Positions 9,739 through 20,338 of a stretch of 64,000 nucleotides of DNA are shown piece after piece. The stretch lies in assembly GCA_024867545.1 (NCBI GenBank), contig JANFNE010000003.1, positions 1,922,001 to 1,986,000 of the forward strand, given 5' to 3'. The notes beneath the pieces were generated by a model that saw only the letters and a list, made by a program, of their open reading frames with translations, was not told the DNA's origin and did no database searches. Source of the DNA: Phytopythium helicoides. Lineage: Eukaryota; Oomycota; Peronosporomycetes; Pythiales; Pythiaceae. A program made the position numbers and the translations under genes. How positions within the stretch are numbered: position 1 is the stretch's first letter; every line of letters starts with the position of its first letter.

Positions 9739-11016
9739 ATGCCAAAGACCAAGACCAACGCACGAACTACCAGGGGTCAGCGCCGCGCAAACAACTCCCC
9801 ACTCTCCAAACCAAGCAACTCGACCACCGCGACCAAGAAGGACGATGAGAAGCACCAGAAGCTACTGCTGAGGCAGATGGACGCTGCCTCCATCGACAAA
9901 GTGTCCATGACATTCCAGACCAGCCGCACACTAGCTCCGTACGACGCGTTGATGTGGAGTGAGTTGATGCTCAAGCACTTCGGTGCTCCACTCCCACCAA
10001 CTCTGCGCTTCTTGAACGTCCCTGCTCGCGATCGAGGATGGGACTGGACAAATATCAAGCACTCGTGCCAGCAGTTTCGTGACTTCTTGCGTACATACGA
10101 TGAGCGAGAGATGTTTGACAAGTCTGTGCGCGTCGTCCGCGGCGACCTGCGGACGTTCCGGGAAGTGGACGGGACACCAATTGACGGCATCATCTTCCCA
10201 ACCAACGCACACTTGACAAACCCTCACAACGGCGCAGCGGGAGCCGTATTCGAGCGAGCAGGAACAGAGTTGAGCGAGTTTGTCAAGCAACCGCAATTCG
10301 CTTACGCCCATTCCGTTGAATCGGTCGTCACCACACCAGGATTCAACGCGGGTGTGGAGAAGCTAATCCACTGCGTGGGTCCAAGCTTCTCATCTGATTA
10401 CTGCTACCCGCAGCTTGAAGCGACTTACAGGAATGCCATGGGTGCTGTAATGCGCGAGGGTCTTCAGTGTGTCGCATTGACGTCCATCTCAACTGGTAAC
10501 CAAGGAGTGCCAGCAAAGGGAGCCGCACAAGTCGGTCTTCGCGCGATCCAGACGTTTCTGCGGTTGAACAGCGGGTGGCGTGGCACGATCGCTATCATAT
10601 GCGTCGATGTGAATGTGTACGATGCATTCATCCAGACAAAGCAAGACATTCTGTACAAGTTCAATGTGCCTCCTCTGTATCCGAGTCGCGCTCTTTCTGG
10701 CTTCGGAACGGTGTCTACAAATCCGAGTCCATTCGGTGCCGGTTTCACGTTTGGTCAGTCAGCTCCGCAATCAGGCTTCGGCTCTGGATTTGGAGCCTCT
10801 TCGTTCTCCTCTTCAAACTCGACTACATTCTCATTTGGAAATCCGACGCCGTCTTCAACATGGACATCATCATCTGTTAATTCGAAGAGGTACTTTGGAA
10901 GCGGTTTACCAGCCGTGGCTAAACCCTCGAGTCAAGCAACTCGGTTGGCAAAGACATTTAAGCCACAATCACGATGGTTCCGCGGGATCAATGGCTCGCT
11001 CCGACCAAAGAAGTAA
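9739..11016 (+). CDS. Macro-domain protein with FG-repeat (nucleoporin-like) tail, copy B1
   Basis: 425 residues, intact. Residues 1-45 are basic and low-complexity (TKTNARTTRGQRRANNSPLSKPS), probably a nuclear signal. Residues 46-85 retain the end of the F-box-like unit (LMWSELMLKHFGAPLP). Residues 130-310 are the macro domain (GDLRTFREVDGTPIDGIIFPTN, GAAGAVFERAG, GFNAGVEKLIHCVGP, SISTGNQGVPAKGAA). Residues 318-390 form a Ser/Thr-rich linker with seven FG dipeptides at 322, 332, 338, 347, 351, 366 and 386, including TFGQ, SGFGSGFG and SFGNP, as in FG-nucleoporins. The protein ends RWFRGINGSLRPKK, a tail shared with the GC-rich macro gene. Nuclear-pore association is inference. The upstream TGTCATTCCTAAACTT at 9700-9715 may be its initiator. 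Confidence 0.75.
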   Translation: MPKTKTNARTTRGQRRANNSPLSKPSNSTTATKKDDEKHQKLLLRQMDAASIDKVSMTFQTSRTLAPYDALMWSELMLKHFGAPLPPTLRFLNVPARDRGWDWTNIKHSCQQFRDFLRTYDEREMFDKSVRVVRGDLRTFREVDGTPIDGIIFPTNAHLTNPHNGAAGAVFERAGTELSEFVKQPQFAYAHSVESVVTTPGFNAGVEKLIHCVGPSFSSDYCYPQLEATYRNAMGAVMREGLQCVALTSISTGNQGVPAKGAAQVGLRAIQTFLRLNSGWRGTIAIICVDVNVYDAFIQTKQDILYKFNVPPLYPSRALSGFGTVSTNPSPFGAGFTFGQSAPQSGFGSGFGASSFSSSNSTTFSFGNPTPSSTWTSSSVNSKRYFGSGLPAVAKPSSQATRLAKTFKPQSRWFRGINGSLRPKK

Positions 11017-11302
11017 ATGAAAATCCATGCAGCTAGGCGAGTCCGACGGTCGCACGCAACTTCAAGTGTGTAGCCATCGACGGCCATCATTCTTCGTGAA
11101 GCCCGCCGCTGATTCGTTGTAATTACAATAATTACAACCAATGAACTGTCCATAATGAATCATTACACCTATTTTACCCAATGGGATTACATTGTTTATC
11201 GTATTTTCAACCAATCCTGGCTCTGAAAGATCCCGACCGATGCAGTTCAAAGAACGATCAGCAACGGTCACTTCCCAAGCCTCGAGCAGCTCCGCAAGCG
11301 CC

Positions 11303-12627
11303 ATGGAGGCGCCAACCGAGAGCCAAGCGAAGCGCCAGCGGCTCCCAGAGCGCCCCACGGCCGCCGCGACCGAAGTTGGTACTATTCACAGCGTGCTGGA
11401 CATCGAGACGCTGCTGCTCGCGGTGGTGCGGCTGCTGGATTCGCGCTCGATCGCGAGCTTCGCGGAGGTTTTGGCCGTCAACAAGCAGTGGCGGAGCTGT
11501 CTGCAGCACGAGGCGGTGTGGGCGGATCTGCTGGACGGAGAGATTTGGAGGACGACGAGGGTCTGGAGGTGACGGACCGAGATTTGTGGTGCGAGAAGAT
11601 CTCGTGCGGCTGGCTGACAGCGTTGAAGACAATGAAGACGACGATGAAGAAGAAGAAGAAGAGGAGGAAGAGGATGAACAGCATGCACTTGCTGTTGTGG
11701 CTGCCGGAACTGCCTGCAGGTCGCTGTCGGAGCGGCAGGCGATGGCGGTGGCAGCAGCTGCGGGGACCTTTGATGAGGAGCAGCATCGTACCATGAACGA
11801 CGCGATCGCGCAGCTTGAGACAGCAGGCGAACAGGTCGCTCTCGAGTATTGGAGCTGCCTCCGAGCGTCTATGGCCTAACAGTCTTGCGACTGTAACAAC
11901 GGAGGCGCACAGGATTATGGCTGAAGCCAGAGCTCGAAATCTGGTGTCTACAACCCCGGCTTCTAGTGCGAATCAAACTTCATTGCACCCAGATGCCAGC
12001 GTCATGGTGCTGAGTGCAGCGTGTGACGAGCTAAAGGAATTTCTATTGACGACTGAAGAGTGGAAGCGCTTTTGTGACAATGTTGTGATTATCAAGGGGA
12101 CATCGGGGACCATCACAGAGCTTAACGGACGAGCTATTGACGGCATCGCGTTTCCAACCACTTCATTCCTCTCAAACCCTGGAATCGGCTCAGCAGCAGT
12201 CGTTCATCAGCGTGCTGGAGATCGGTTGGCATCTCATGTTCGTGGACTGAGAGTGCAGTTGGACGTTGGCGAGGTGCATGTAACGCCAGGATTTGACGCC
12301 GGTGTCGACAAGCTCATTCATGTGGTTGGTCCAAGCCGTTTCCAACAACGTTGCTTTGATCTTCTTCAAGTCACGTATACAAACATACTGCGAGCCGCTC
12401 GACGAGAGGGCTTGCAGTGCGTTGCAATGACGTCAGTGTCGACGGGAAACCTTGGTGTTCCTTGTCAAGAGGGAGCAAGAATGGCGCTGCGTGCGATCAA
12501 GCGCTTTCTTGCCGAAGAAAAATGGTCGGGAACGGTCGGTATTGTATGTTACGAGCAGCAAGTGCTCAATGCGTTCACGGAAGAAAAGAAGGCCCTGGTT
12601 GGTGCGTTCAATGTATCTCGGGGTTGA
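11303..12627 (+). pseudogene. F-box plus macro-domain gene, read in three frames
   Basis: Three collinear coding blocks. The first (ATG 11303) gives the clearest F-box of the family: DIETLLLAVVRLLDSRSIASFAEVLAV then NKQWRSCLQHEAVWADLLDGEIW. The second, in another frame from about 11560 to 11880, is an acidic hinge (DNEDDDEEEEEEEEEDEQ) followed by a helical segment. The third frame, to 12627, is a complete macro domain (ELNGRAIDGIAFPTTSF, GSAAVVHQRAGDRL, GFDAGVDKLIHVVGP, SVSTGNLGVPCQEGA). Frame changes fall near 11550 and 11860. Either unrecognised introns or indels could explain this, and no convincing donor/acceptor pair joins all three. It is the closest relative of the two macro pseudogenes at 3.0 and 14.7 kb. 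Confidence 0.65.
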
Positions 12628-13050
12628 TGGAAGAGCTCGGTTTGTGAAAGTACGAACAAATTGACCTGAATTTTCGCACTCATTTATGGTTGATCATCTG
12701 GTCTAACACAAGTCAACATCTCCTCATCCATGGGACGGAAATGTAGCAGATAAAGACAACATTTATGAGCTCGTGTGTTTGAATGCGATCTAGATGAAAT
12801 CGCAGATCTCGTCATTCGTGGCCTGGCATTGTGGCGAAACTTCTACAGACATTGACGCTGAAATCACACGGCCAAAACGCAAACGAGAGTGTATTCATGA
12901 ATCTGCACTTCGACTGTGACTCCAAAGAGCCAGCGATTTCCCCCAGCTTCGTATTCGTCCCGTGGCCTTTATCTAGAGAGCTCATTGGTGTCCCGCACCA
13001 CGGTCCAGCTTCGCACCACTAACAGGAAAGTGTCAAAGCACAGATCGCTC
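12628..13050. other. Intergenic, no gene recognised
   Basis: Convergent space between two macro genes. I see no coding signal or hairpin strong enough to report. Confidence 0.35.
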
Positions 13051-13983
13051 TCACTCACGTCTCTGATGTAAATGTCGTCCGAACACACCCGTGCGGTGCG
13101 TCGGGTGCGGTGGCTCGATGTTGAAGTTGTCCAGAATGTCCTGCTTCGCCTTGGTGAACGCGTCGTGCACGTGCATGTCGACGCACACGATGGCGATGGT
13201 GCCGTTCCAGTCGTTGGAGCGCATGAACTGCTGGATGGCTCGCAGCCCGACCTGCGCGCCGCCCTTCGCCGGCACGCCCAGCGCGCCCGTCGAGATGGAC
13301 GTGAGCGCCACGCAGTGCAGGTCCTCGTGCATGACGGCGCTCATGGCGTTCCTGTAGGTGGTCTCGAGCAGCTGGTAGCAGTTGTCCATGGATATGCTGG
13401 GCCCGACGCAGTGGATGAGCTTGCGCACGCCGGCGTTGAAGCCTGGCGTGGCGACGGCCGAGCCCGTGGGCCTGCGGCCGCGGAAGAGCGGGTCGTTGAC
13501 AAAGTTGACGAGCTCTCTGCCCGCGCGCTCGAAGACGGCGCCCGCGGCGCCCGTGAAGTGGTTCGTCAGGTGCGAGTTGGTGGGGAAGGCGATGGCGTCG
13601 ATCGGCGCGCCGTCCACCTCGCGCACCGTCCGCAGGTCCCCGCGCACCACGCGCACGCGGCGCTCGAAGGCCTCGCGCTCGTCCAGCGACCGCAGAAAGT
13701 CGCGCAGCGGCCCGCAGGCGCGCGCGGGGTCCGTCCACGGCCACCCGCGCGCGCGCGCAGGCAGCGACAGCGAGCGCAGCGCCGCCGGCCGCGCCGCGCC
13801 GAAGTGGACACGCTCCAGCTCGGCCCACAGCGGCGCGTCGCGCGCGTGCGTCCGCAGCGAGTCGCTGGCCTGGAAGCTCTCGACCAGCGCGTCCACGGCG
13901 CGCGCGTCCAGCAGCAGCAGCAGCGCGCGCGCCACGTTGTCCACGGCCAGCAGCCGCAGCGCGGCGGGCGGCTCGAGCTCCAT
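13051..13983 (-). CDS. F-box-like/macro-domain protein, inverted duplicate with a new C-terminus
   Basis: 310 residues, near-identical to the gene at 4373-5314 over the first 296 residues, including the F-box-like N-terminus and the macro motifs (GAAGAVFERAG, SISTGALGVPAKGGA). Homology ends exactly at the duplication breakpoint (about 13107). The conserved tail RW-RG-x-x-G-x-x-RP is replaced by RTGVFGRHLHQRRE from unrelated flanking sequence. The macro domain itself is complete, so the product may be stable, but the tail shared with the other macro genes is missing. A very long antisense frame across it is a by-product of the high GC3 and is not called. Confidence 0.75.
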   Translation of the reverse strand: MELEPPAALRLLAVDNVARALLLLLDARAVDALVESFQASDSLRTHARDAPLWAELERVHFGAARPAALRSLSLPARARGWPWTDPARACGPLRDFLRSLDEREAFERRVRVVRGDLRTVREVDGAPIDAIAFPTNSHLTNHFTGAAGAVFERAGRELVNFVNDPLFRGRRPTGSAVATPGFNAGVRKLIHCVGPSISMDNCYQLLETTYRNAMSAVMHEDLHCVALTSISTGALGVPAKGGAQVGLRAIQQFMRSNDWNGTIAIVCVDMHVHDAFTKAKQDILDNFNIEPPHPTHRTGVFGRHLHQRRE

Positions 13984-15186
13984 GGGGCGGCGAGTAGGGG
14001 GAGGCGCGGGGCTGGTCGGTGGCGCGAATGGGAGGAGTCAACCCATGTCGAGAAAGCGAGGGTTCAAGCCGACGAGGCAGGTGGAGGTGGCGGCTGCCTG
14101 GACCTTACCAGAGCTTGGCAGATCCGCTTGAGGGCGGTCGATGGGGACCAGTGTCGAGGTCGTCGAGGGCGAGAATGGGTCGAATGACGGACGGAATGGG
14201 ATTCTTGGGGAATGCCCGAGCTCTGCTGCGGTCTGGGCTCCGAGCTGGAAAAGCAGGCGAGAAGTCTGCTGTGACTCCGAGCATGAGTGTATGATGGTGG
14301 AGGCGATCCACCTGCATCTCCAGTCCAAGTGACGCGACCTGGAAGCTGCTTATATCAATGTCCGTCACCTCACGACGTGGTATCTCGCTCCGAGTCCACT
14401 CGCAGACGTGAAGAGGACAGACCCACTTTCACTCCTTTCGAAGCAACGCGGCTCCTATTAGACGATGGGATCCGGGCGTTCGCACAGCATAGGACGCTTA
14501 AAGGGACGACTGACGCAGATCATGTAGCTGTCGCCAACAGACTAGAGCAACCCAACGACAGCATTTGACTGCCATTTGGACACCCATTCGCGCGCGCGAA
14601 GCCGAATAGGAAGAACATGAGAATGAGGGAGCTGTGCTGCCTCCTATCTGGAGCTCGGAGATGGATTCCTCACTGATTGCCGAAGCCAGCGCCATGCTGT
14701 TGAATGCAGCATGTGACGAGCTCAAGGAGTTTCTATTGACGGCTGAGGAGTGGAAGCGCTTTGTCGAGAACATTGTGATCATCGAAGGTGACATTGGAAC
14801 GATCACGGAGCTGAACGGAGCAATAAAATGACGACATTGCTTTCCTGACAACGTCTCGCTTGTCAAATCCGAAAATTGGATCGGCTGCTGTGGTACATCG
14901 GCGTATCGGCGACCGGTTAGATGTTCATATTGCAAGCTTACGAGTCCATTGGAACGTTGGCGAGGTGCATGTGACACCAGGATTCGATGCTGGTGTTGGA
15001 TCTTCAGTGCGTTGCGCTCGCATCGATATCGACAGGAAATCTCTCCGTTCCTTGCCACGAAGGAGCGCAAATGGCGCTGGGAGTGAGCAAGCGTTTTATG
15101 CAGCGGAAAAGTGGGTTGGAACATTTGGGGTCGTGTGGTACGAGCAGCAAGCGTTTGACGCGTTCACAGAGGAGAAGACGCAATTA
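13107..15186. repeat. Right arm of the inverted segmental duplication
   Basis: Reverse complement of 3080-5262, carrying the same divergent pair: GC-rich macro gene and macro pseudogene. It is slightly shorter because the pseudogene has an internal deletion near 15000. Confidence 0.75.
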
Positions 15187-15228
15187 ATTGAAACGTTTAG
15201 TGCTGCACGCCCGCGATTTGCGCTGTGA
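14661..15228 (+). pseudogene. Macro-domain pseudogene (copy 2)
   Basis: The frame opens MDSSLIAEASAMLLNAACDELKEF and stops after ELNGAIK at the lesion shared with copy 1 (AATAAAATGACG region). The macro domain resumes as SNPKIGSAAVVHRRIGDRL and VGEVHVTPGFDAGVG. About 85 bp encoding KLxxVGPSxFQ...LLQVT is then missing. The end is recognisable as KWVGTFGVVWYEQQAFDAFTEEK. It cannot give a folded macro domain. Confidence 0.75.
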
Positions 15229-15292
15229 TTTGAGAGACGAGTGAGATTCTGCCAATGCATTGCATTCTACAACATTTTACAACACCATTCGC

Positions 15293-15359
15293 GTACTGCG
15301 CCCCGGAGTTCGAGAATGAAGTGTACTACAACTACACTGCTGTCCACGGCAGCAGCTAA
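15293..15359 (+). pseudogene. 3' fragment of an AAAP permease
   Basis: The translation YCAPEFENEVYYNYTAVHGSS followed by a stop is identical to the C-terminus of the permease at 22155-23626. The fragment is the start of a block that continues through 3' flanking sequence into the macro gene at 15753 and matches 20345-22206 in reverse complement. It marks the edge of the second inverted duplication. Confidence 0.85.
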
Positions 15360-15752
15360 AGCGTTGTGCGTAGTATGAGCGGCTGAGCTGTAGATAGCTA
15401 GTCGAGTCGATAATGTGTCGATTGACACAATAACATCGAGCAAATTGCGTGGCGAAATATCGCAATATGAGCGGTTGCAACACAGTAAGTAGCGCATGCC
15501 TATAGAAGCGCTTCATCTCGTTTGGGGAACCATCGACGAAACGAAGGCCAAAGTCGTCTTAGTGGATACCTATGACCATCACTCTCTATCTTTTTGTTGA
15601 AGTTACCATCACTCGAATCTCCTGAATGATTCACTTGACCAATGACGCATTACGTGCCGCGTTAGTCGACTAGCAAAGCGCTTCAACACGCCAAGCTCGC
15701 GCCTTCCAGCATCTGTCATTCCTAAACTTACCAGTCGTCACTCAAGTAAAAC

Positions 15753-17031
15753 ATGCCTAAGACCAAGACCAACGCACGAGCTACCAAGCGCCAGCGCCTC
15801 GCAAACAACTCCCCACTCTCCAAGCCCAGCAGCTCGACCATCGCAATCAAGAAGGACGACGAGAAGCAGCAGAAGCTACTGCTGAGGCAGATGGATGCTA
15901 CCTCGATCGACAAATTGTCCATGACATTCCAGACCAGCCGCACACTAGCTCCGTACGACGCGTTGACTGTGGAGTGAGTTGATGCTCAAGCACTTCGGTG
16001 CTCCACTCCCACCAACTCTGCGCTTCTTGAACGTCCCTGCTCGCGATCGAGGATGGAACTGGACAAACATCAAGCACTCGTGCCAGCAGTTTCGCAATTT
16101 CTTGCGTACATACGATGAGCGAGAGATGTTTGACAAGTCTGTGCGCGTCGTCCGCGGCGACCTGCGGACGTTCCGAGAAGTGGACGGGACACCAATTGAC
16201 GGCATCATCTTCCCTACCAACGCACACTTGACAAACCCTCACAACGGCGCAGCGGGAGCCGTATTCGAGCGAGCAGGAACAGAGTTGAGCGAGTTTGTCA
16301 AGCAACCGCAATTCGCTTACGCCCATTCCGTTGAATCGGTCGTCACCACACCAGGATTCAATGCGGGTGTGGAGAAGCTAATCCACTGCGTGGGTCCAAG
16401 CTTCTCATCTGATTACTGCTACCTGCAGCTTGAAGCGACTTACAGGAATGCCATGAGTGCTGTAATGCGCGAGGGTCTTCAGTGTGTCGCATTGACGTCC
16501 ATCTCAACTGGTAACCAAGGAGTGCCAGCAAAGGGAGCTGCACAAGTCGGTCTTCGCGCGATCCAGACGTTTCTGCGATTGAACAGCGGGTGGCGTGGCA
16601 CGATCGCCATCGTATGCGTCGATGCAAATGTGTACGATGCATTCATCCAGGCAAAGCAAGACATTCTGTACAAGTTCAATGTGCCTCCTCTGTATCCGAG
16701 TCGCGCTCTTTCTGGCTTCGGAACTGCGACTACAAATCCGAGTCCGTTCTGTGCCGGTTTCACGTTTGGTCAGTCAGTTCCGCAATCAGGCTTCGGATCT
16801 GGATTTGGTACCTCTTCGTCAACGTTTTCGAGCTCGACTACATTCTCATTTGGAAATCCGACGCCGTCTTCAACATGGACATCATCATCTGTTAATTCGA
16901 AGCGGTACTTTGGAAGCGGTTTACCAGCCGTGGCTAAACCCTCGAGTCAAGCAACTCGGTTGGCAAAGACTTTTAAGCCGCAATCACGATGGTTCCGCGG
17001 GATCAACGGCTCACTTCGACCTAAGAAGTAG
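15753..17031 (+). pseudogene. FG-tailed macro-domain gene, copy B2, one-base frameshift
   Basis: Near-identical to copy B1. A single extra C at about 15966 (GCGTTGACTGTGG against GCGTTGATGTGG in B1) terminates the first frame after APYDALTVE. Reading resumes from 15979 and is intact to 17031, covering the whole macro domain and the FG tail (SGFGSGFG, SFGNP, YFGSG) and ending RWFRGINGSLRPKK. A product initiated at the ATG at 15979 would lack the basic N-terminus but keep the macro domain. An assembly indel is an equally good explanation. Confidence 0.7.
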
Positions 17032-17339
17032 TCAAGTTAGGATCGAGAGCAATGTGTTTATGCATCTGCAGCTCCATTATCTTCTTGGCAACTCTGCATT
17101 CTTGTCGTAAATCCTACATCAAGAGGCGCTGATTCTATGCTTTGACAAAGCTTTCAGTGCTTTCAATTTCGCGAACAATATGTGCTACTGTCGTGACAAC
17201 CGAACTCACCATCGGCATTCATTGCATTATGAATCGACAAGGTAGAATACGCAAATTGCTCGGCTTTATTGCGTCAAACGAGACATTATCGACTCGACTA
17301 GCTATCTACAGCTCAGCCGCTCATACTACGCACAACGCT

Positions 17340-18812
17340 TTAGCTGCTGCCGTGGACAGCAGTGTAGTTGTAGTACACCGTGTTCTCGTACTCCGACGAG
17401 CAGTACGGGAACGTCGCGTCGTTATCCGTAGGAGCGAAGAGCGACTTGCCCGTCGTGTATGTCACATAGCAACCGAGGATGGTACAGATCGCGGCAACGA
17501 GGATGCCCGGGATCTTCTCCCAAAGAGGGACCTTGTCCCACGCCTTGTAGTAGTAGAAGATGATCGGGAGCACGATCGAGTTGGCCGTGTTGCACGACGC
17601 ACCAATGAAGTCGCTGAAGTCACCGAAGTGGTCCTTCTCCACGACAGCAAGGATGACAAGCACGATAATGATAGCAAGGCGGAGCAGCGCGTACTTGATA
17701 GCGTTGGCACCCTTGTACTCAGCAGCCTCAATCTCAGCGTCATCGGTGTTACGAGCAGTGTCAGCCATCGACACAACCGACATCTTGGACGAACGGCGCT
17801 CCTTCTCAATGCCGTCAGCAGGAGTAGAGGCGTCCTCGTACGAGATAGCGTTCTCAACATCGTCAGTAGGCTTCTTGTGCATTCCGAGAAGCAGACGCTC
17901 CGAGATGTAGAAGGCCGGGTTGATGATCACAGCGAAACCAATCGTGATGTGCAGCTGCATGAACAGGAACGCGAGCACAACGGCACCCTGGTCCGGAGAG
18001 AAGCCAAGCGCAGTCAGACCGGTGGTGGCATCCGGGTAGATAGTGAAGAGGAGGTTGCCCGAGATCTGGCACCCGACAGCAGAGTAGCCGGTCGAGGCGA
18101 GCGTCAGGAAGAGCACCGAGATGAACGTGAGCGTGGCAAGCACGACACCAGGCATGCGCGTGGGGACGCTGTGCTGACGCTGCACATCCGGGATGACGAT
18201 ACCAGCACCGTAAGCAAGCGCAAGGTTACCAAAAGCGTTCACGACCTGCTGGAACTTGAGGTCCGGGAACGGCACCGACGGGTGACCACGCATGCCGTAC
18301 ATGACGACGGACACGCCAATCACATCCGCGATGATGGTGCCGAGGCATCCAGCGAAAGCAGCACCAGCTCCTTCCTTGAGAGTGGGGATCAAGCAGACCG
18401 GGAGCACCATGACCGCCATGAGGATAATCCAGGTTGACTGGCTGAAGGCACCGGGGAACAGATCATCGAGCAGCGTGCCACCAAGCACGAGGAACACAGC
18501 CGGCACAAGCAGGCAGGTACTGATCTGGGCGATGACGGTGAGCCAGCGGCCCGTGGTGCCCATGCACCACTCGCCCATGTCACCGTAGGTCTTGACACTC
18601 TTGGGGGCCATGAGCATGACCTTGGTGATGCACCAGCCGGCGTAGACGTTGGCAAAGGCCATGAAGAGCAGCGCGATGGAGGCGATGGCAGGTCCCGCTC
18701 GCGAGAAGTTGCCGGGCATACCAAGAGTACCAATGCCGTAGACGCAGCAGAAGATGCTGAAGGCGGCCTTGAGGTCGTCGGCCATGATCCACTTGCGGCC
18801 TTCCTTGGCCAT
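17340..18812 (-). CDS. AAAP-family amino acid permease, copy 1
   Basis: 490 residues from the ATG at 18812 (MAKEGRKWIMADDLKAAF). Upstream codons in frame are rejected because an initiator-like element (ACTCACTTCTCAATCC on the minus strand, near 18885-18870) lies about 60 nt upstream of that ATG. Eleven or so hydrophobic segments are visible. The first carries the family-typical IGTLGMPGNFSRAGP, and a later helix reads AYGAGIVIPDVQRQHS. A cytosolic loop with RRSSKMSVVSMADTA is rich in possible phosphorylation sites. Members of the Aa_trans family move amino acids with protons across plasma or vacuolar membranes; the substrate cannot be read from sequence. Intact. Confidence 0.85.
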   Translation of the reverse strand: MAKEGRKWIMADDLKAAFSIFCCVYGIGTLGMPGNFSRAGPAIASIALLFMAFANVYAGWCITKVMLMAPKSVKTYGDMGEWCMGTTGRWLTVIAQISTCLLVPAVFLVLGGTLLDDLFPGAFSQSTWIILMAVMVLPVCLIPTLKEGAGAAFAGCLGTIIADVIGVSVVMYGMRGHPSVPFPDLKFQQVVNAFGNLALAYGAGIVIPDVQRQHSVPTRMPGVVLATLTFISVLFLTLASTGYSAVGCQISGNLLFTIYPDATTGLTALGFSPDQGAVVLAFLFMQLHITIGFAVIINPAFYISERLLLGMHKKPTDDVENAISYEDASTPADGIEKERRSSKMSVVSMADTARNTDDAEIEAAEYKGANAIKYALLRLAIIIVLVILAVVEKDHFGDFSDFIGASCNTANSIVLPIIFYYYKAWDKVPLWEKIPGILVAAICTILGCYVTYTTGKSLFAPTDNDATFPYCSSEYENTVYYNYTAVHGSS

Positions 18813-20338
18813 CTTTGCTGCTTTCAGACGCTTGGAGACAGGCGGAAGTGGTCGGCTTGGGCTCGAGGCGGCGGATTGAGAAGTGAGTGGGGCGGGCGCT
18901 CGCGGGGCTGAGACCGACGGCTGAGACCGACGAGCAGCTACGAACGCATACTGAACCCAAGTGAACGTGCAGGCTGCAGTTGACGTACACTTTTTGCATC
19001 GGAGGGGGATGGGCACAGTGATTCACTTGATTTCACTATGCCGCATGCTGTGGCGGGGTGTCAATGGTGTAATCTGGTGTTGCAGCGCCCATCTCCCCAT
19101 CTGTAACGGCTCTTTCTGTTTTGATATAGAAGTTTGTATGTGGGGGAGAGCGGCACCGCCAGACATCCGGACCGCGCCACCTGCGGTGCTTTTGGCCAAT
19201 CAGAGCGCTGGAAAGGATGACAAACAGCGCGTCATAGCCAATCAGCGCGCGCCAATGAGGTGAGTACAACAGTCCCCACTGACCCAAGTGGACACTTGAG
19301 GCTGCACTGCAGCTCCCGACTAATTACGACAACGCGTACCGTCGACGAAGAAAGTGCTGGCCGCGCGCCACGCGCACTCGTCACGAGGCCAGGAGGCACT
19401 CGCCGTCGATGGCTTGAGCGACCTGCTGCTCGAGCTCTCTGCGTTTCTTCAGACTACAGATGCTCTCTCTCAATCTCTCTGCGTGTTGGCGTGAGCTCTG
19501 TAGCCACAGCGATCGATCGACGCTGCTACCCATCCGAGATCCGAGGGCTCGCTCCGGCTTGGAATGGGCGTGTTGCGAGGCGATGATTCCAGGCCTTGAG
19601 CGGGAGCAAATCCCCGAGAGTCGGAGTGCACCCTTCCTTCAGATGGATCCACCGGGATCGCATCGCATCGCACAAAGCGACGCACGCCCACTGGACCCTC
19701 TGCTATAGTCCTCGTGTTGGGCTGCAATCACCCGCGGCGTGAGCCTGATTTAGATCCAGAGCGGTGCTCTCAAGTGACTTTCGAGGACGAAGATGGGCTG
19801 CAGAGCGTAGCCGCTCGGCGACGACGACGCGAGCGGCGGGATACCTTGGGGGTCGTCACAGACGCGGAGGAGACTCGAGATGGATGTGCATCGAGTACAG
19901 TGTACAGTATAGCACCGCTAAGACCAAGTGTAGAGAGCGGAGGGAGCCGTGTTACTGTCTGATCACTACAAGCGAGTGGCAAAGCGAGTGTCAAAGCTCG
20001 CTTCACTTTTTAGCAAGCCCCCATCGTTATGATTGGTCAGATGTTAGCTGAAATTGTGTTGATTGGCTAAAAATTTGAAAAAGGCAAGTTTGAACCAGAG
20101 TGTTGGTGCAGTGGTCCACTTGCAGTTGATTGACGAGGCATGCAAGCGTTGCAGGAACAGGAACAATGGGAGTACGTTGATCTAACTGCAGCGGCATCTC
20201 TAACATATCCAACACCTCAATTTCTCAAATGATAATTGAATCGTTTTCTTTGAGCAGCTTCATTTTTTAGGTGATTCAAAATGAGTTGTTTGGTCGGCAG
20301 TATTCGCTGGTACCATACTTAAATGAAAAGTATAACAG
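18813..20338. promoter_or_regulatory. 5' flank of permease 1 with CCAAT boxes
   Basis: Roughly 380-450 bp upstream of the start there are several CCAAT motifs (TTGGCCAATCAGAGCG at about 19193, AGCCAATCAGCGCGCGCCAATG at about 19237). The sequence CATCCGGACCGCGCCA next to them recurs upstream of permease 2 at about 24025. This supports a shared promoter region. From about 19300 to 20338 I recognise nothing. Confidence 0.5.

Larger units (their letters stand above)
15293..17031. repeat. Left arm of second inverted duplication
   Basis: This block (permease 3' end, its flank, FG-tailed macro gene) matches 20345-22206 in reverse orientation. The 1.3-kb macro part is also a direct repeat of 9739-11016. 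Divergence is lowest over the macro domain and highest over the FG tail. Confidence 0.75.
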
